Source: Viola odorata (taxonomy: Eukaryota > Streptophyta > Magnoliopsida > Malpighiales > Violaceae). From it: DNA of 64,000 nucleotides. Below, one piece after another: positions 49,607-60,159 of the stretch (positions within the stretch are counted from its first letter, which is position 1; each line of letters opens with the position of its first letter). Below the pieces are notes generated by a model. It made no database searches. It was given only the letters and a program-made list of their open reading frames with translations, and had not been told where the DNA came from. Position numbers and translations under genes: made by a program. The stretch covers positions 25,668,078-25,732,077 of the forward strand of contig OY829537.1 in the NCBI GenBank assembly GCA_963691705.1, read 5' to 3'.

Positions 49607-52600
49607 ATGAAAGTACAAGCCAGAAAAGCGAATGAGCAAATGTGGAGACCTCGGGATTGCACATCACCTGTGTATCTTCATTTATACTCACTGTTTTTGT
49701 GTTTTTTCCCTTTTTTCAGGTTCACCATAGCTCCTCGGAAGCAAGCTACTCCGCACAGGCTCCCTTTGACTAGACTTCAAAAGCGAAAAATGACTGAACC
49801 GGCCAAGACCGATGAAGCACTGACCGCTAGAATTGCTGAGTTAGAGGAGCAAGTTAGGATCACTACGGAAAGGGCCGCCAGGGCCGAAAAGGAAAGAGAT
49901 GAAGCTGTCACCGAGTTTCCACCGGGTTTCGATCCCCCTCAAACAAACAGACCTTCCCCTTTACTCACCGTCGCAGGACCTTCGGTACTCCCACCCCTGT
50001 CCGGCCCCCCGGGCCGTTGGAGATGGGTTAGTCCCTTCACTGTACCCAACGCTGCAAGTCCTCCAGTTAAGGCGGGTGAAGAGATCTCCCCGTCGCTTCA
50101 GCACCTTTCAATCAACCCTGCTGTGGACCCCAGCAAGAGCCAGGCCCACCCAGAGAATCCGTATCTCCCTCCTATTCCTCCGAGCACAGTTCCCGGACCT
50201 GTGGGAACTCAGCTCCTCACTTTCAACTCAGCACAACCGCAGTTCTCATCAGGACTGGCACTACCCTTCGGTTCCAACCCCATCGGGGCCGAGCAACCGA
50301 AAAATGATCGGCTAAACCTACTTGAGGAAAGGCTCCGAGCAATTGAAGGGGCTGATCCATTTGACCCTACCGGTCCTGCCGATATGTGTATGGTCCCCGG
50401 GATTGTCGTACCCCCGAAGTACAAAATCCCTGACTTCGAAAAATATACTGGGGTAGAGTGCCCAAAGACCCATCTCAGAGCATACTGCAACAAGATGGCA
50501 GAGGTAATCCACAATGAGCCGTTGTTGATTCATCTCTTCCGGGAAAGCTTGACCAAGCACGCCCTGACATGGTATATAGGGCTAGATCGAGCCAGGATCA
50601 GGACATGGAGAGACTTATCCGACGCATTCTACCGGCAATATAAGTTCAATATGGAGGTAGCACCCGACCGCGCTGATCTGCAAAACATGGAAAAGAAAGT
50701 CGGCAAGTCCGTAAAAACCTATGCTCAGAGATGGAGGGAGGTGGCCTCACGGATCTGTCCACCCTTAAGCGACAAGGAACTCCTGTCGATCTTCTTGCAC
50801 ACCTTCAAGGCTCCCTACTACACCTACCTGATCTCAAACCCCTCAAATAGCTTCTCCGATATGGTCCTAATTGCCGAAAGAGTCGAGCAAGGAATTAAGT
50901 CAGGACGAATCTTGCCTTCAGCATCGGAATCTGCGCCCAGGAAAGCACCTATCATAAAAAGAGACGTTGGATTTGTGGCTCCCCAACCTCATCAGGGGCA
51001 GCCATTTCCACCACCTCCACCTTATTTATCGCCATCGCCCTACCCTCTGCTGTCATTATATCAACCTACCTACTTTCCTTTCACCTCGCCGCCTGTTGCC
51101 AATATCGCGCCTCAAAGCCCTACGCATTTCCCATCAGTACAAGCATCACAACCCATGCAACCCAAGCCATATAACCCACCAAAAAACCCAAATAACCAAA
51201 ACACGACAAACAATCGGTGGAGCCGAGAGCCTCCACCTCCTCTTCCTCTTCCTGCAGGAGAAATCTACAAACATCTCTTGGCAGCCGGACAGATCGTACC
51301 GGTGCCGGCTCAGCCTCAATTGCCTCCTTACCCGAAGTGGTATGATCTCAACGCGAGGTGTGAATACCACGCTGGAGCCTCAGGTCACACTCTGGAAAAC
51401 TGCTTCGCATTTAAAGCCAAAGTCCAGCACTTGATCAAGAGTGGGTGGGTATCTTTCGAAGGGTTAGCAAAAGGACCCAACACATCCAACAACCCTCTTC
51501 CCAATCATGCCCAAGGAAAGGGAGGAGTGAACGCCATCTCGGCAGGAGAAAGAAACGACCTTCTCTTTTCCGCATCAAGCTGGCCACAGGAACAAATTTT
51601 CCTGGCCCTAACTCGAGGAGGACACTTGCCATACTCGGAGAGCAATCCAAGTGGCTGCATGTACTGCGAGGAAAGCGACGATCACAAAATCCAAAACTGC
51701 AAGGTGTTCGCAGAAAGGGTGGTACAACTCTCGCATCTCGGGGTGATCCAAACCCAGAAAGCAACCCACGAGGGAAGATCCATTGACGCCATCGGAGACG
51801 GATTTCCTATCTCGCATAACGCCAAGGGAACTCCACTCCCAATCCTCCGAAAGAAGGGATCGACTTCGTCGGGCAAACGATTCTCCAAACGCCGCGACAA
51901 GGGCGATCGCGAGATTGATACTTTGGGCCAACCTTCTGGGAGATTCGATTACCTCGTCAGGTATTCGGCGCCACCCTCCTATGGTGGCCCAGCACCATCA
52001 CTACCTTCTTGGGAACCCTCAGACTCCGAATCATACCCTTTACCGATGTGGTCGCTCCCTCTGTTTCCTTTGAAGGAAATCTACACAAGCCTCTTAGCAG
52101 AGGGACAGATTATGCCATCCCCACTCCCGTCTCAATCCACTCCTTACCCTAGCTGGTATGATCCAAAGGTTAGCTGCGAATATCACGCCGGAACCAGAGG
52201 ACACTCCTTGGAGGATTGTTCTGCCTTTAGAGAAAAGGTCGAGCACCTAACTAGACAAGGGCGAATCTCGCCCCATGGATTAGCAAAGGATCCTGCTGTG
52301 ACAATGGGTCCCCTACCGCACCATAATTCGGGGATGGGCGACATTGCTGCCGTAGGAATCAACTTTCCTCGCCCTTCGATGGAAGAAACACCCAACGAAG
52401 AGTTGTTCTTCGCTCTAGCTAACAACGCTTATCTACCATTCCCGGGGAATAATCAGGCCCAATGCCTCTTCTGCCAAGGGGAAAGCAAGCATGACATCCA
52501 GGATTGTGGACTCTTTCGGCAAAAAGTCAAGCAACTCACCACATTCGGAGTCATCCAAACTAAAGGAGAAGCCCGAGGAACCATCAATGCCATCGGGGAC

Positions 52601-53896
52601 CACTCTCCAGCACCATATTCCTTCGAATATGTGGCTCAGACAGGGGACACCTCCACAACCCCACGCAAGGTAGTGTTCACATTAGCTATGAATACTCCTA
52701 GCCGAGACCTGCACGCGGTCCCATTCGACTACGGGTACACGGTAATCACCACCCCTCCTACAGTCACGCCAATAGGACCCACTATCGGTGAAACCTCTCA
52801 TATCGGGGGCATGACCCGCACCGGGAGATGTTACATCTCGGAGGAAGTAGAGAAGCAACGACAAGCTAAAGGGAAAAGCCCTGTGATTCGCGAGGAAACG
52901 ATAGAGGAAACACAAGGTTTGAGCCAACCTGTAACCGCGGACGAGACGACTGAGTTCCTCAAAATCATGAAACAGAGCGAGTTCAGCATCATCGAACAAC
53001 TGAAGAAAACCCCAGCTCGCATTTCCCTCATGGAGCTGATACTTACTTCAGAGGCTCATCGCCAAGCTCTCCTGAAAGTCTTGAAGCAAGCCTTCGTAAC
53101 TAAGGATATCACTACAGAAGGGGTGGAAAACCTTGTCGGAAGGATTCAGGCCCTCAGCAGCATTTCCTTCTCTGAAGAAGAGATCGACCCCTCAGGAAAA
53201 GATCACAACAAGGCCCTATACATCACGGTAGAATGTAAGGGACACGTCATAGCCAAGGCCCTCATCGACAATGGGTCCGCGCTGAATGTCATGCCCAGGC
53301 ACGTCCTCGAGCAACTACCGGTCGATTTCTCTCACATGAAACCTAGCGGAATGATGGCTAGGGCTTTCGATGGCACCACTCGAGAAATCATCGGAAACTT
53401 TGAATTGGACATGGTCATTGGGCCCCACACCTTCGCCCTGACATTCCAGATCATGGAAATCCAACCTGCTTACAGCATGCTACTAGGACGACCTTGGATC
53501 CACTCAGCAGGGGCAGTCCCCTCTTCTCTGCATCAGTGCCTCAAGTACGTCAAGGATAATGCCTTAGTCACGATAAAGGCGGAAGAGGCCCTGATCTTGG
53601 CTAAGCACGCCTCCGTGCCTTACATCGAAACTGCCGAAACCTTGGAGAGCTCGTTCCAAGCCTTCGAAATCGTCAGCACAGACTGGATCAAGGAGGGGTC
53701 CCTTGTGGGCAAAGCCTCAAAATCTGAGACATCCGGAACCACCCCTAAACCAATGCTGGAAGGAAGTTTCCAATTGGGAAAATGGCTCGGCGCCAAGCTA
53801 CAAGGATCCAAAGGAGGGTCGCCTCCGAAGAGCTTCGGAGACCGTTTTGGGTTAGGGTACCAACCGGGCAAAGCCGATTTCGTTAGAATTGCCTAA
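49607..53896 (+). CDS. Ogre Gag-protease, up to 1,429 aa
   Basis: Gag forms the particle and the aspartic protease matures it. The true start is probably ATG 49790 (MTEPAKTDEALTARI), because the preceding codons include a T-rich, intron-like stretch ending in CAG at 49719. Domains: a coiled coil at about 65-95; a Pro-rich linker; Retrotrans_gag at about 275-445 (FEKYTGVECPKTHLRAYC, LTWYIGLDRARIRTW); two copies of a two-part zinc-finger module (CEYHAGASGHTLENC about 585 and CMYCEESDDHKIQNC about 683; CEYHAGTRGHSLEDC about 857 and CLFCQGESKHDIQDC about 953); and the protease at about 1205-1315 with the active site ALIDNGSA, followed by MLLGRPWIH. The frame ends at UAA 53894-53896, but the same frame then stays open to 54151. 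Confidence 0.92.
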   Translation: MKVQARKANEQMWRPRDCTSPVYLHLYSLFLCFFPFFRFTIAPRKQATPHRLPLTRLQKRKMTEPAKTDEALTARIAELEEQVRITTERAARAEKERDEAVTEFPPGFDPPQTNRPSPLLTVAGPSVLPPLSGPPGRWRWVSPFTVPNAASPPVKAGEEISPSLQHLSINPAVDPSKSQAHPENPYLPPIPPSTVPGPVGTQLLTFNSAQPQFSSGLALPFGSNPIGAEQPKNDRLNLLEERLRAIEGADPFDPTGPADMCMVPGIVVPPKYKIPDFEKYTGVECPKTHLRAYCNKMAEVIHNEPLLIHLFRESLTKHALTWYIGLDRARIRTWRDLSDAFYRQYKFNMEVAPDRADLQNMEKKVGKSVKTYAQRWREVASRICPPLSDKELLSIFLHTFKAPYYTYLISNPSNSFSDMVLIAERVEQGIKSGRILPSASESAPRKAPIIKRDVGFVAPQPHQGQPFPPPPPYLSPSPYPLLSLYQPTYFPFTSPPVANIAPQSPTHFPSVQASQPMQPKPYNPPKNPNNQNTTNNRWSREPPPPLPLPAGEIYKHLLAAGQIVPVPAQPQLPPYPKWYDLNARCEYHAGASGHTLENCFAFKAKVQHLIKSGWVSFEGLAKGPNTSNNPLPNHAQGKGGVNAISAGERNDLLFSASSWPQEQIFLALTRGGHLPYSESNPSGCMYCEESDDHKIQNCKVFAERVVQLSHLGVIQTQKATHEGRSIDAIGDGFPISHNAKGTPLPILRKKGSTSSGKRFSKRRDKGDREIDTLGQPSGRFDYLVRYSAPPSYGGPAPSLPSWEPSDSESYPLPMWSLPLFPLKEIYTSLLAEGQIMPSPLPSQSTPYPSWYDPKVSCEYHAGTRGHSLEDCSAFREKVEHLTRQGRISPHGLAKDPAVTMGPLPHHNSGMGDIAAVGINFPRPSMEETPNEELFFALANNAYLPFPGNNQAQCLFCQGESKHDIQDCGLFRQKVKQLTTFGVIQTKGEARGTINAIGDHSPAPYSFEYVAQTGDTSTTPRKVVFTLAMNTPSRDLHAVPFDYGYTVITTPPTVTPIGPTIGETSHIGGMTRTGRCYISEEVEKQRQAKGKSPVIREETIEETQGLSQPVTADETTEFLKIMKQSEFSIIEQLKKTPARISLMELILTSEAHRQALLKVLKQAFVTKDITTEGVENLVGRIQALSSISFSEEEIDPSGKDHNKALYITVECKGHVIAKALIDNGSALNVMPRHVLEQLPVDFSHMKPSGMMARAFDGTTREIIGNFELDMVIGPHTFALTFQIMEIQPAYSMLLGRPWIHSAGAVPSSLHQCLKYVKDNALVTIKAEEALILAKHASVPYIETAETLESSFQAFEIVSTDWIKEGSLVGKASKSETSGTTPKPMLEGSFQLGKWLGAKLQGSKGGSPPKSFGDRFGLGYQPGKADFVRIA

Positions 53897-54147
53897 GAAA
53901 AGAAAGAAAAGCAGCTGGCTAAGCTATTCGGACGTTCTGCGCCAGGGGGCAAGATGTCAATCCCCCATATCAGAACTACATTCCCCTTCACCGCCGAAAC
54001 CATCAATGGAAATCCTGTCAAGGTATCGGACCTCCGTATCTGCACTCTAGGAGAAGAGGGATCGTCGTCTGGTTCAGTCATTTTTGTTAAGAAGTCAGGG
54101 GAGTCTGTGTGCAACTGGACCATCACCATGCTTCCGGATGTCTCTCC

Positions 54148-54293
54148 GTAATTACTTCTTTTAGAAAAACACATGTTTGCACGTTTTCTTACGAAAACCT
54201 TTTTGTAGGAACTCACGTTCCCCTTCTGTTAAAAATCAAATATATATGTAATTTTCATTTTACGCATCTCTTTTTCGCATTTTTTTATTTCAG
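54148..54293 (+). other. predicted intron between protease and RT frames (146 bp)
   Basis: A GTAATT donor at 54148 and the acceptor TTTTTTTATTTCAG ending at 54293 join the gag-protease frame (phase 2) to the RT frame so that the first G at 54294 completes a codon and ATG 54295 follows in frame. The interval is T-rich. An intron at this place is a defining feature of Ogre elements. Weaker phase-2 donors at 53851 and 53857 would also fit and would remove the UAA at 53894. The strongest-looking donor, at 54023, gives the wrong phase and a stop. Confidence 0.6.
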
Positions 54294-54294
54294 G

Positions 54295-57200
54295 ATGAAT
54301 GTTAGTTCAGATTGTCATGATAAAACTTATGTCTTTATTGGCGAAGAAATCATCGCTACGACTGAAGACAAAGCAGAAATCTCCGACGAACTGGCCCGTT
54401 TACTGGAAAGTTCAGAAAAGGAAGTAACCCCTCATCAGGAGGAATTGGACGAAGTAAGCTTGGGGGCAAGCAATGAGAATCAAAAGTTGGTCAAGATCGG
54501 GACTACCTTGGATACGACTCAGAGAGAAAGGTTGATTTCTCTCCTCAAAGACTACTCCGACGTATTTGCATGGTCATACGCCGACATGCCAGGTCTTGAT
54601 CCCGGGATAGTTGAGCATCGTATCCCATTAAAGCCCGAGTTTAGACCTGTCAAGCAAAAACTTCGGAGAATGCATCCAGACATCCTTCTGAGAATCAAAG
54701 AAGAAGTTACCAAGCAACTGGACACGGGTTTTCTGAGAGTTGCCGAGTACCCAGAATGGATCGCCAACATAGTGCTAGTGCCTAAGAAAGATGGGAAGGT
54801 TCGCATGTGCGTGGACTTTCGGGATCTTAATCGAGCCAGCCCTAAGCATGACTTCCCACTTCCCCATATCGACATCTTGGTGGATAGTGCCGCCGGAAAT
54901 GGCATGTTCTCCTTCATGGATGGATTTTCCGGGTACAATCAGATCAAGATGGCACCCGAGGACAGTGAAAAGATGACCTTTATCACCCCTTGGGGAACCT
55001 TCTGCTACAAAGTGATGCCCTTCGAATTAAAGAACGCAGGAGCCACGTACCAACGTGCTGCCGTCACCCTTTTCCATGACATGATGCATAAAGAGTTGGA
55101 AATCTATGTCGACGACATGATAGCCAAATCTCGCGGCGCGCAAGACCATGTAGACACCCTGAAGAAGGTATTCGAAAGGTTGAGGCAATTTCGGCTAAGG
55201 CTAAACCCAGCTAAATGCACCTTTGGAGTAACCTCCGGAAAGTTATTGGGATTCATCGTCAGTAACAAAGACATAGAAGTGGATCCTGATAAGATAAAAG
55301 CAATTCAAGAGCTACCCGCTCCCAGCACTGAAACGGAAGTACGAAGCTTCTTAGGACGCATCAACTACATCGCGCGCTTTATCAGCCAGTTAACACTTAC
55401 TTGTGAGCCGATGTTCAAAATGCTAAGGAAACACGGAGAAGCGGAATGGGACGGAGACTGTCAGAAAGCCTTCGAGAAAATCAAGACGTACCTGCAAAAC
55501 CCGCCGGTACTGGTTCCCCCGACGCCAGGACGACCCTTGCTCATGTACCTAATAGTCACGGCTAGCACCATGGGCTGCGTTTTGGGACAGCACGATGAGT
55601 CGGGAAGACGTGAACAAGCCATCTACTACCTCAGCAAGAAATTCAACGAGTGCGAGATGCGCTACTCCATGTTAGAACGAACATGTTGCGCCCTAGCATG
55701 GTGCGCCCGAAGACTTCGACAGTACATGTTGTATTACACGACATGGCTAATCTCTCGCATGGATCCGCTGAAGTACATCTTCGAAAAACCGTACCTATCA
55801 AGTCGCATTTGCAGATGGCAAGTCTTATTAGCTGAGCACGAGATCATCTATGTAACTCAGAAAGCGATTAAGGCAAGCGCCCTCGCCGATCACTTGGCTG
55901 ATCATGCCTCGGATGAGTATGAGTCGTTGAGCTTTGACTTCCCCGATGAGGACATCATAGCAGTTGAGGATGAAATCGCAGAGGATCTTCAAGAAGACGA
56001 CTGGTGGACCATGTTCTTCGACGGCGCGGTGAACCTCTCAGGCAAGGGAGTGGGAGCCGTAGTCATAGCCCCAGACGGCCGTCAATTCCCTGTAGCATGC
56101 AAGTTGAACTTCCCCTGCACTAATAACATCGCTGAGTATGAGGCATGTATCAATGGTCTCGCGGCAGCCATCGACCTAAAAGTAAAGAAGCTCCGGATCT
56201 TCGGCGATTCAGCACTCGTCATCTACCAAGCCCAGGACCTCTGGCAGACACGGGATTCCAAGCTCATCCCTTATCAAAGGTTACTCACTCAGCTCGCGCG
56301 GGAATTCGAGGAAACCAAGTTCGACCGAGTTGACCGAGAAAAGAACCGCTTCGCAGACGCATTAGCCACCTTGGCCTCCATGTTCAAACTAGAGTGTGGA
56401 GTAATGCTTCAGCCTTTGAGGGTAGAGGTAAAGGAAACGCCGGCATGCTGTGTCACCTTGGAAGGGGAAGCCGATGGGAAGCCTTGGTTCCACGACTTAG
56501 TACAATTCATCAGAAACCGGGAACATCCACCGGGGGCAAGCCGGGTTAGCAAAAGGACCCTCCAACGTTTAACCCTAGACTTCTATCTCGACGGCGAAGT
56601 TTTATACAAAAGAAGAGCTGATGGAGCGTTGCTTCGCTGCGTCACCATGACCGAGGCGAAAAGAATCATAACGGAAATCCACGAAGGGGTGTGTTCCACA
56701 CATGCTAGTGGGCACATGATGGCCAGACAGATAATGAGGCAAGGCTACTTTTGGCTCACCATCGAACGGGATTGCATCAACTACTTCCGGAAGTGCCACA
56801 AGTGTCAAGTTTACGCGGACCATATCCACGTACCGCCAGCCCCTCTCTTCAACATGACATCGCCTTGGCCTTTCGCAATGTGGGGAATCGACATCATCGG
56901 CCAAATTCATCCCACAGCCTCTAATGGCCATCGCTTCATCCTCGTAGCGATCGACTACTTCACCAAATGGGTAGAGGCCGCCTCCTACTCCAACGTCACA
57001 CAGAAGACGACCATGCATTTCATCGAAAGAAACATCATCTGCAGTCACAGAGTCCCAGAAACCATCATCACGGACAACGGCTCCAATCTCAATGGGAAAA
57101 TGATCGACGGTTTTTGCCGACATTGGAAGGTGAAGCACCGAAACTCATCTCCATATCGACCAAAAATGAATGGCGCAGTTGAAGCAGCAAACAAAAACCT

Positions 57201-57732
57201 AAAAAAGATCATCCAAAAGATGGTAATCACTCATAAGGACTGGCATGACATGCTTCCCTTCGCATTGCATGCCTACCGGATAGCAACCCGTACATCTACA
57301 GGGGCAACTCCCTACTCATTAGTTTACGGCATGGAAGCCGTAATTCCCCTTGAAATAGAAATCCCTTCTCTCAGAATCCTGGCAGAGTCTGAAGTAGAAG
57401 AATCAGATTGGGCAAGAGTGAGGTACGAGCAGCTGAACCTCCTTCCCGAAAAGCGCTTGGCCGCTATCTGCCATGCACAATTATATCAGCAAAGAATGGC
57501 CAACGCTTATGACAAGAAAGTGCGACCTCGCAAGTTCGAGGCTGGGGATTTAGTGCTGAAGAAGATTCTCCCTCATCAGGAGGCCAGTCAAGGAAAGTGG
57601 GCCCCCAAATATGAGGGCCCGTATCTAGTTAAAAGTGCATTCTCAGGGGGTGCCCTAATGCTAACCAACATGGACGGAGACGATCTCCTAAGACCAGTGA
57701 ATGCCGATGCAGTCAAGATATACTACGCCTAA
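54295..57732 (+). CDS. Ogre Pol: reverse transcriptase, two RNase H domains, integrase (1,145 aa)
   Basis: This protein copies element RNA into DNA and inserts it. From ATG 54295: the N-terminal linker includes YADMPGLDPGIVEHRIPLKP. RT is at about 140-340, with the palm motif YVDD near residue 271 and KKDGKVRMCVDFRDLN. A Ty3-type RNase H is at about 420-560 (LGQHDESGRR, LSKKF). A second, archaeal-type RNase H is at about 565-700, with catalytic residues in FFDGAV, AEYEA, GDSAL and FADAL; this dual arrangement marks the Tat clade. Integrase is at about 785-1060 (HHCC finger ending CHKC, DDE in GIDIIG, TDNGS and NGAVEAA), and an SH3-like C-terminal domain follows (PRKFEAGDLVLKK). The frame has no stop. 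MPFELKNAGATYQ departs from the usual MPFGLKN. Confidence 0.95.
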   Translation: MNVSSDCHDKTYVFIGEEIIATTEDKAEISDELARLLESSEKEVTPHQEELDEVSLGASNENQKLVKIGTTLDTTQRERLISLLKDYSDVFAWSYADMPGLDPGIVEHRIPLKPEFRPVKQKLRRMHPDILLRIKEEVTKQLDTGFLRVAEYPEWIANIVLVPKKDGKVRMCVDFRDLNRASPKHDFPLPHIDILVDSAAGNGMFSFMDGFSGYNQIKMAPEDSEKMTFITPWGTFCYKVMPFELKNAGATYQRAAVTLFHDMMHKELEIYVDDMIAKSRGAQDHVDTLKKVFERLRQFRLRLNPAKCTFGVTSGKLLGFIVSNKDIEVDPDKIKAIQELPAPSTETEVRSFLGRINYIARFISQLTLTCEPMFKMLRKHGEAEWDGDCQKAFEKIKTYLQNPPVLVPPTPGRPLLMYLIVTASTMGCVLGQHDESGRREQAIYYLSKKFNECEMRYSMLERTCCALAWCARRLRQYMLYYTTWLISRMDPLKYIFEKPYLSSRICRWQVLLAEHEIIYVTQKAIKASALADHLADHASDEYESLSFDFPDEDIIAVEDEIAEDLQEDDWWTMFFDGAVNLSGKGVGAVVIAPDGRQFPVACKLNFPCTNNIAEYEACINGLAAAIDLKVKKLRIFGDSALVIYQAQDLWQTRDSKLIPYQRLLTQLAREFEETKFDRVDREKNRFADALATLASMFKLECGVMLQPLRVEVKETPACCVTLEGEADGKPWFHDLVQFIRNREHPPGASRVSKRTLQRLTLDFYLDGEVLYKRRADGALLRCVTMTEAKRIITEIHEGVCSTHASGHMMARQIMRQGYFWLTIERDCINYFRKCHKCQVYADHIHVPPAPLFNMTSPWPFAMWGIDIIGQIHPTASNGHRFILVAIDYFTKWVEAASYSNVTQKTTMHFIERNIICSHRVPETIITDNGSNLNGKMIDGFCRHWKVKHRNSSPYRPKMNGAVEAANKNLKKIIQKMVITHKDWHDMLPFALHAYRIATRTSTGATPYSLVYGMEAVIPLEIEIPSLRILAESEVEESDWARVRYEQLNLLPEKRLAAICHAQLYQQRMANAYDKKVRPRKFEAGDLVLKKILPHQEASQGKWAPKYEGPYLVKSAFSGGALMLTNMDGDDLLRPVNADAVKIYYA

Positions 57733-59989
57733 AGTGTCACGGGTTACACGTTCGGCCAGATCAGCGACATAGGGTTTTATCATGACAATCTAATACAAAC
57801 GTTTGTTCTGAAATTAATAAAACAAGTTTTTTTCAGGAGATGCGTATGATTTTAAAACTTTGTTATCCTCTTTCGTTAAACGTGTGAGATGACAAAAGGA
57901 GGCATGGCATAGATGGCTCCCCAGGAGTAGCTCGAGACGTAAGACGCGTCCCTTAGACTAACGCCACTAATCAATTTTAAGTTTTGCAGCGGCGTATAGT
58001 CTCATCTTGGCATCACGAGAAGACCACGGAGCTTCCGCTCGTAGCGACTCTTGGAGGGCCGCAACGGGCCACCTTCAAGAGCAAATCAGGAAAGATTTTA
58101 AGGCAAACTGTCGCCATCTAAAGCGAAATTCTTTTTCCTGCAGTGCGACCAGCACAACCGGCATCGCGAACAACCGTTCTCGAAGGACTAAATGCTGAAC
58201 CAAAGTCACAAAGCTCATCCTAAGCCGGCCAAGTCGTCGAAACGCTAGCAAAGTCGGCTCCCATCTCCGTTCACCTATTCGGAGGAGCTCATCGCCAAAA
58301 CACCGTGGTCGCACAGTGCAACATTACAGGCAACAACTCCTGGGAAAAGCACGACAAAAAGTCGTCCTCCTGGGGTCACCATCAACATACTTAACGCGGT
58401 CTTGTTCAAGAAGGTTCCGGCATCCGCACCATGATCAATACGGTGTATCCTTTAATCGAGAGACAGCCAGGCTATAAGTATCACCCATGCCAAGGCGAGA
58501 GCTGCAGCAACACATCTAAAAACAAAGCTATCATCAATCGACATCCGACCTAAGTCACGCTCAATGACCCACGAGTGGCCCGTCTAAAAGGGAGAGCTTA
58601 AAAACTTATCAATCACATTCCTTTTGCCAAAAATCATCTCGCATTTACTCCTCATTAGTTCTTGCCGCATCGTTTTTTTCAGGAACTGGGTCACCCCCAT
58701 TCGATGCCCGCATAAGGACGGTAAGCATGTGCCCTTGCAGCCCCGCTGCACATTACGGGAACAGAGGGTTTTCCCTTTTATCCCCAAGCAATCACGAAGC
58801 CCATCAACAAAGGTCTAGCAAGGGCCGGTAAGCAAGTATACCCAGTGCGGATCCCATTTTCCCTTCGACCGGGATCAGCGGTTCCCATAAAGCAGCTGAA
58901 AAAGAAACCAATCAGCACACCGAAGCGAAGCATCCCGGAACCGGGGACCACGTCATAGGCAACCTCGAAAAGCCGAGTTAAAAGAAGGGAGAATCCCTGA
59001 ACTTATCTCTTTTTTCGTTTTAAATTAATTTCTCTGTTTATTGTCCCCTCTGCATCTTACAGGGACCGGAAGCATCTCGCTGTCATCCGCGTGAAGCTCG
59101 TGGAAGACGCCCTTACAGCCCCGCTGCACACCTTAGGGGAGTCCATCTTTCTTTCCCCTTTTATTTAAAATTGTTTTCATTCTTACTCGATTTGATAGCT
59201 TTAAGCCAAGTACGGTCGTCTGGCCCACTGGGGGCAACCTTAGGTTCTCATTAGAACGTTGCAAGTAGGTCATCCCCCACATCTAGCAATCAAGTCTTCT
59301 AGCAATCAAACCATTGAGCAATCAAACCCTCAATCAATCAAAAATCAAAAAAATCGATCAAAATCCCTCTTTAGCCCGGCTAAAACAAAAGCATACTGCT
59401 CTTATAGGCATTTTCATGCATCGCATAGGTCAGAAATATTCAATCCCTCTGTTAAATCAAGCATCTATCCAAATTACGTGCCATGCATGATATTACCTGT
59501 TTGCTCTTATATCCACGGTTTGTTCCGACGTAAGCAGTCACAAACAAATCCCGGTAAGCATTTTCGAGCCATCGCGGCGTATCCTTCATGAGTGTAAGGG
59601 CCTGACTAGATACTAGTTGAGTTCGCATAATATCCAGGGTACATGCGTAATCAGACATGGGATAGCTATGAAATGACGTGGGACTTTTACGATTTTCTCC
59701 ACTTTTTTCGTTTCTTTACTCTTTCCACCATGTATGTCATCACTCCCCAAACCAACAATATCACTCATACCCCGGGAGCCAAAGAGCAGTTTCAGCTAAA
59801 ATTGCCAGCCGGAAGTAAAAGCACGCCAAGTTCAAGTTCACGACGAAGGAGACTGAAAAGGGCGCCAGGAGATCGCTAAGGACTATCACCGAAGAAGCAG
59901 CAACTACGAAGGTCGAGGCCTCAAGACAGAAGGGGAAGAGATCAAGACGAAGGCCGTGCTTGCTCTGCTCTGTTGCATTTCAAGATCAA
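57733..59989 (+). other. 3' non-coding region of the Ogre-type element, first part
   Basis: No frame with codon structure is found. There are several near-copies of CAGCCCCGCTGCACA (58737 and 59117), each followed by TTA/GGG, suggesting an old duplication of about 380 bp. Confidence 0.6.
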
Positions 59990-60100
59990 ATCAAAAAAAG
60001 GGGAAGAAGAAAAAAAAGAAAAGAAAAAAAAAGGGAGAGACAAGAGAAAAAAAAAAAAAAAGAGAGAGGAAAAAGGGAAAAGAAAAGAAAAAAGAAATGC
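59990..60100 (+). repeat. purine-rich (GA/A) tract
   Basis: About 110 bases of A and G almost without interruption (AAGAAAAAAAAGGGAGAGAC style). It cannot serve as the plus-strand primer because it is 2 kb from the 3' LTR. Reading frames across it are meaningless Lys/Glu/Arg runs. Confidence 0.85.
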
Positions 60101-60159
60101 TCAGAGACCTTCGAAGAATAACAAACAATCGAAGAGACAAAGCAAGCACAGCCCGGGGA

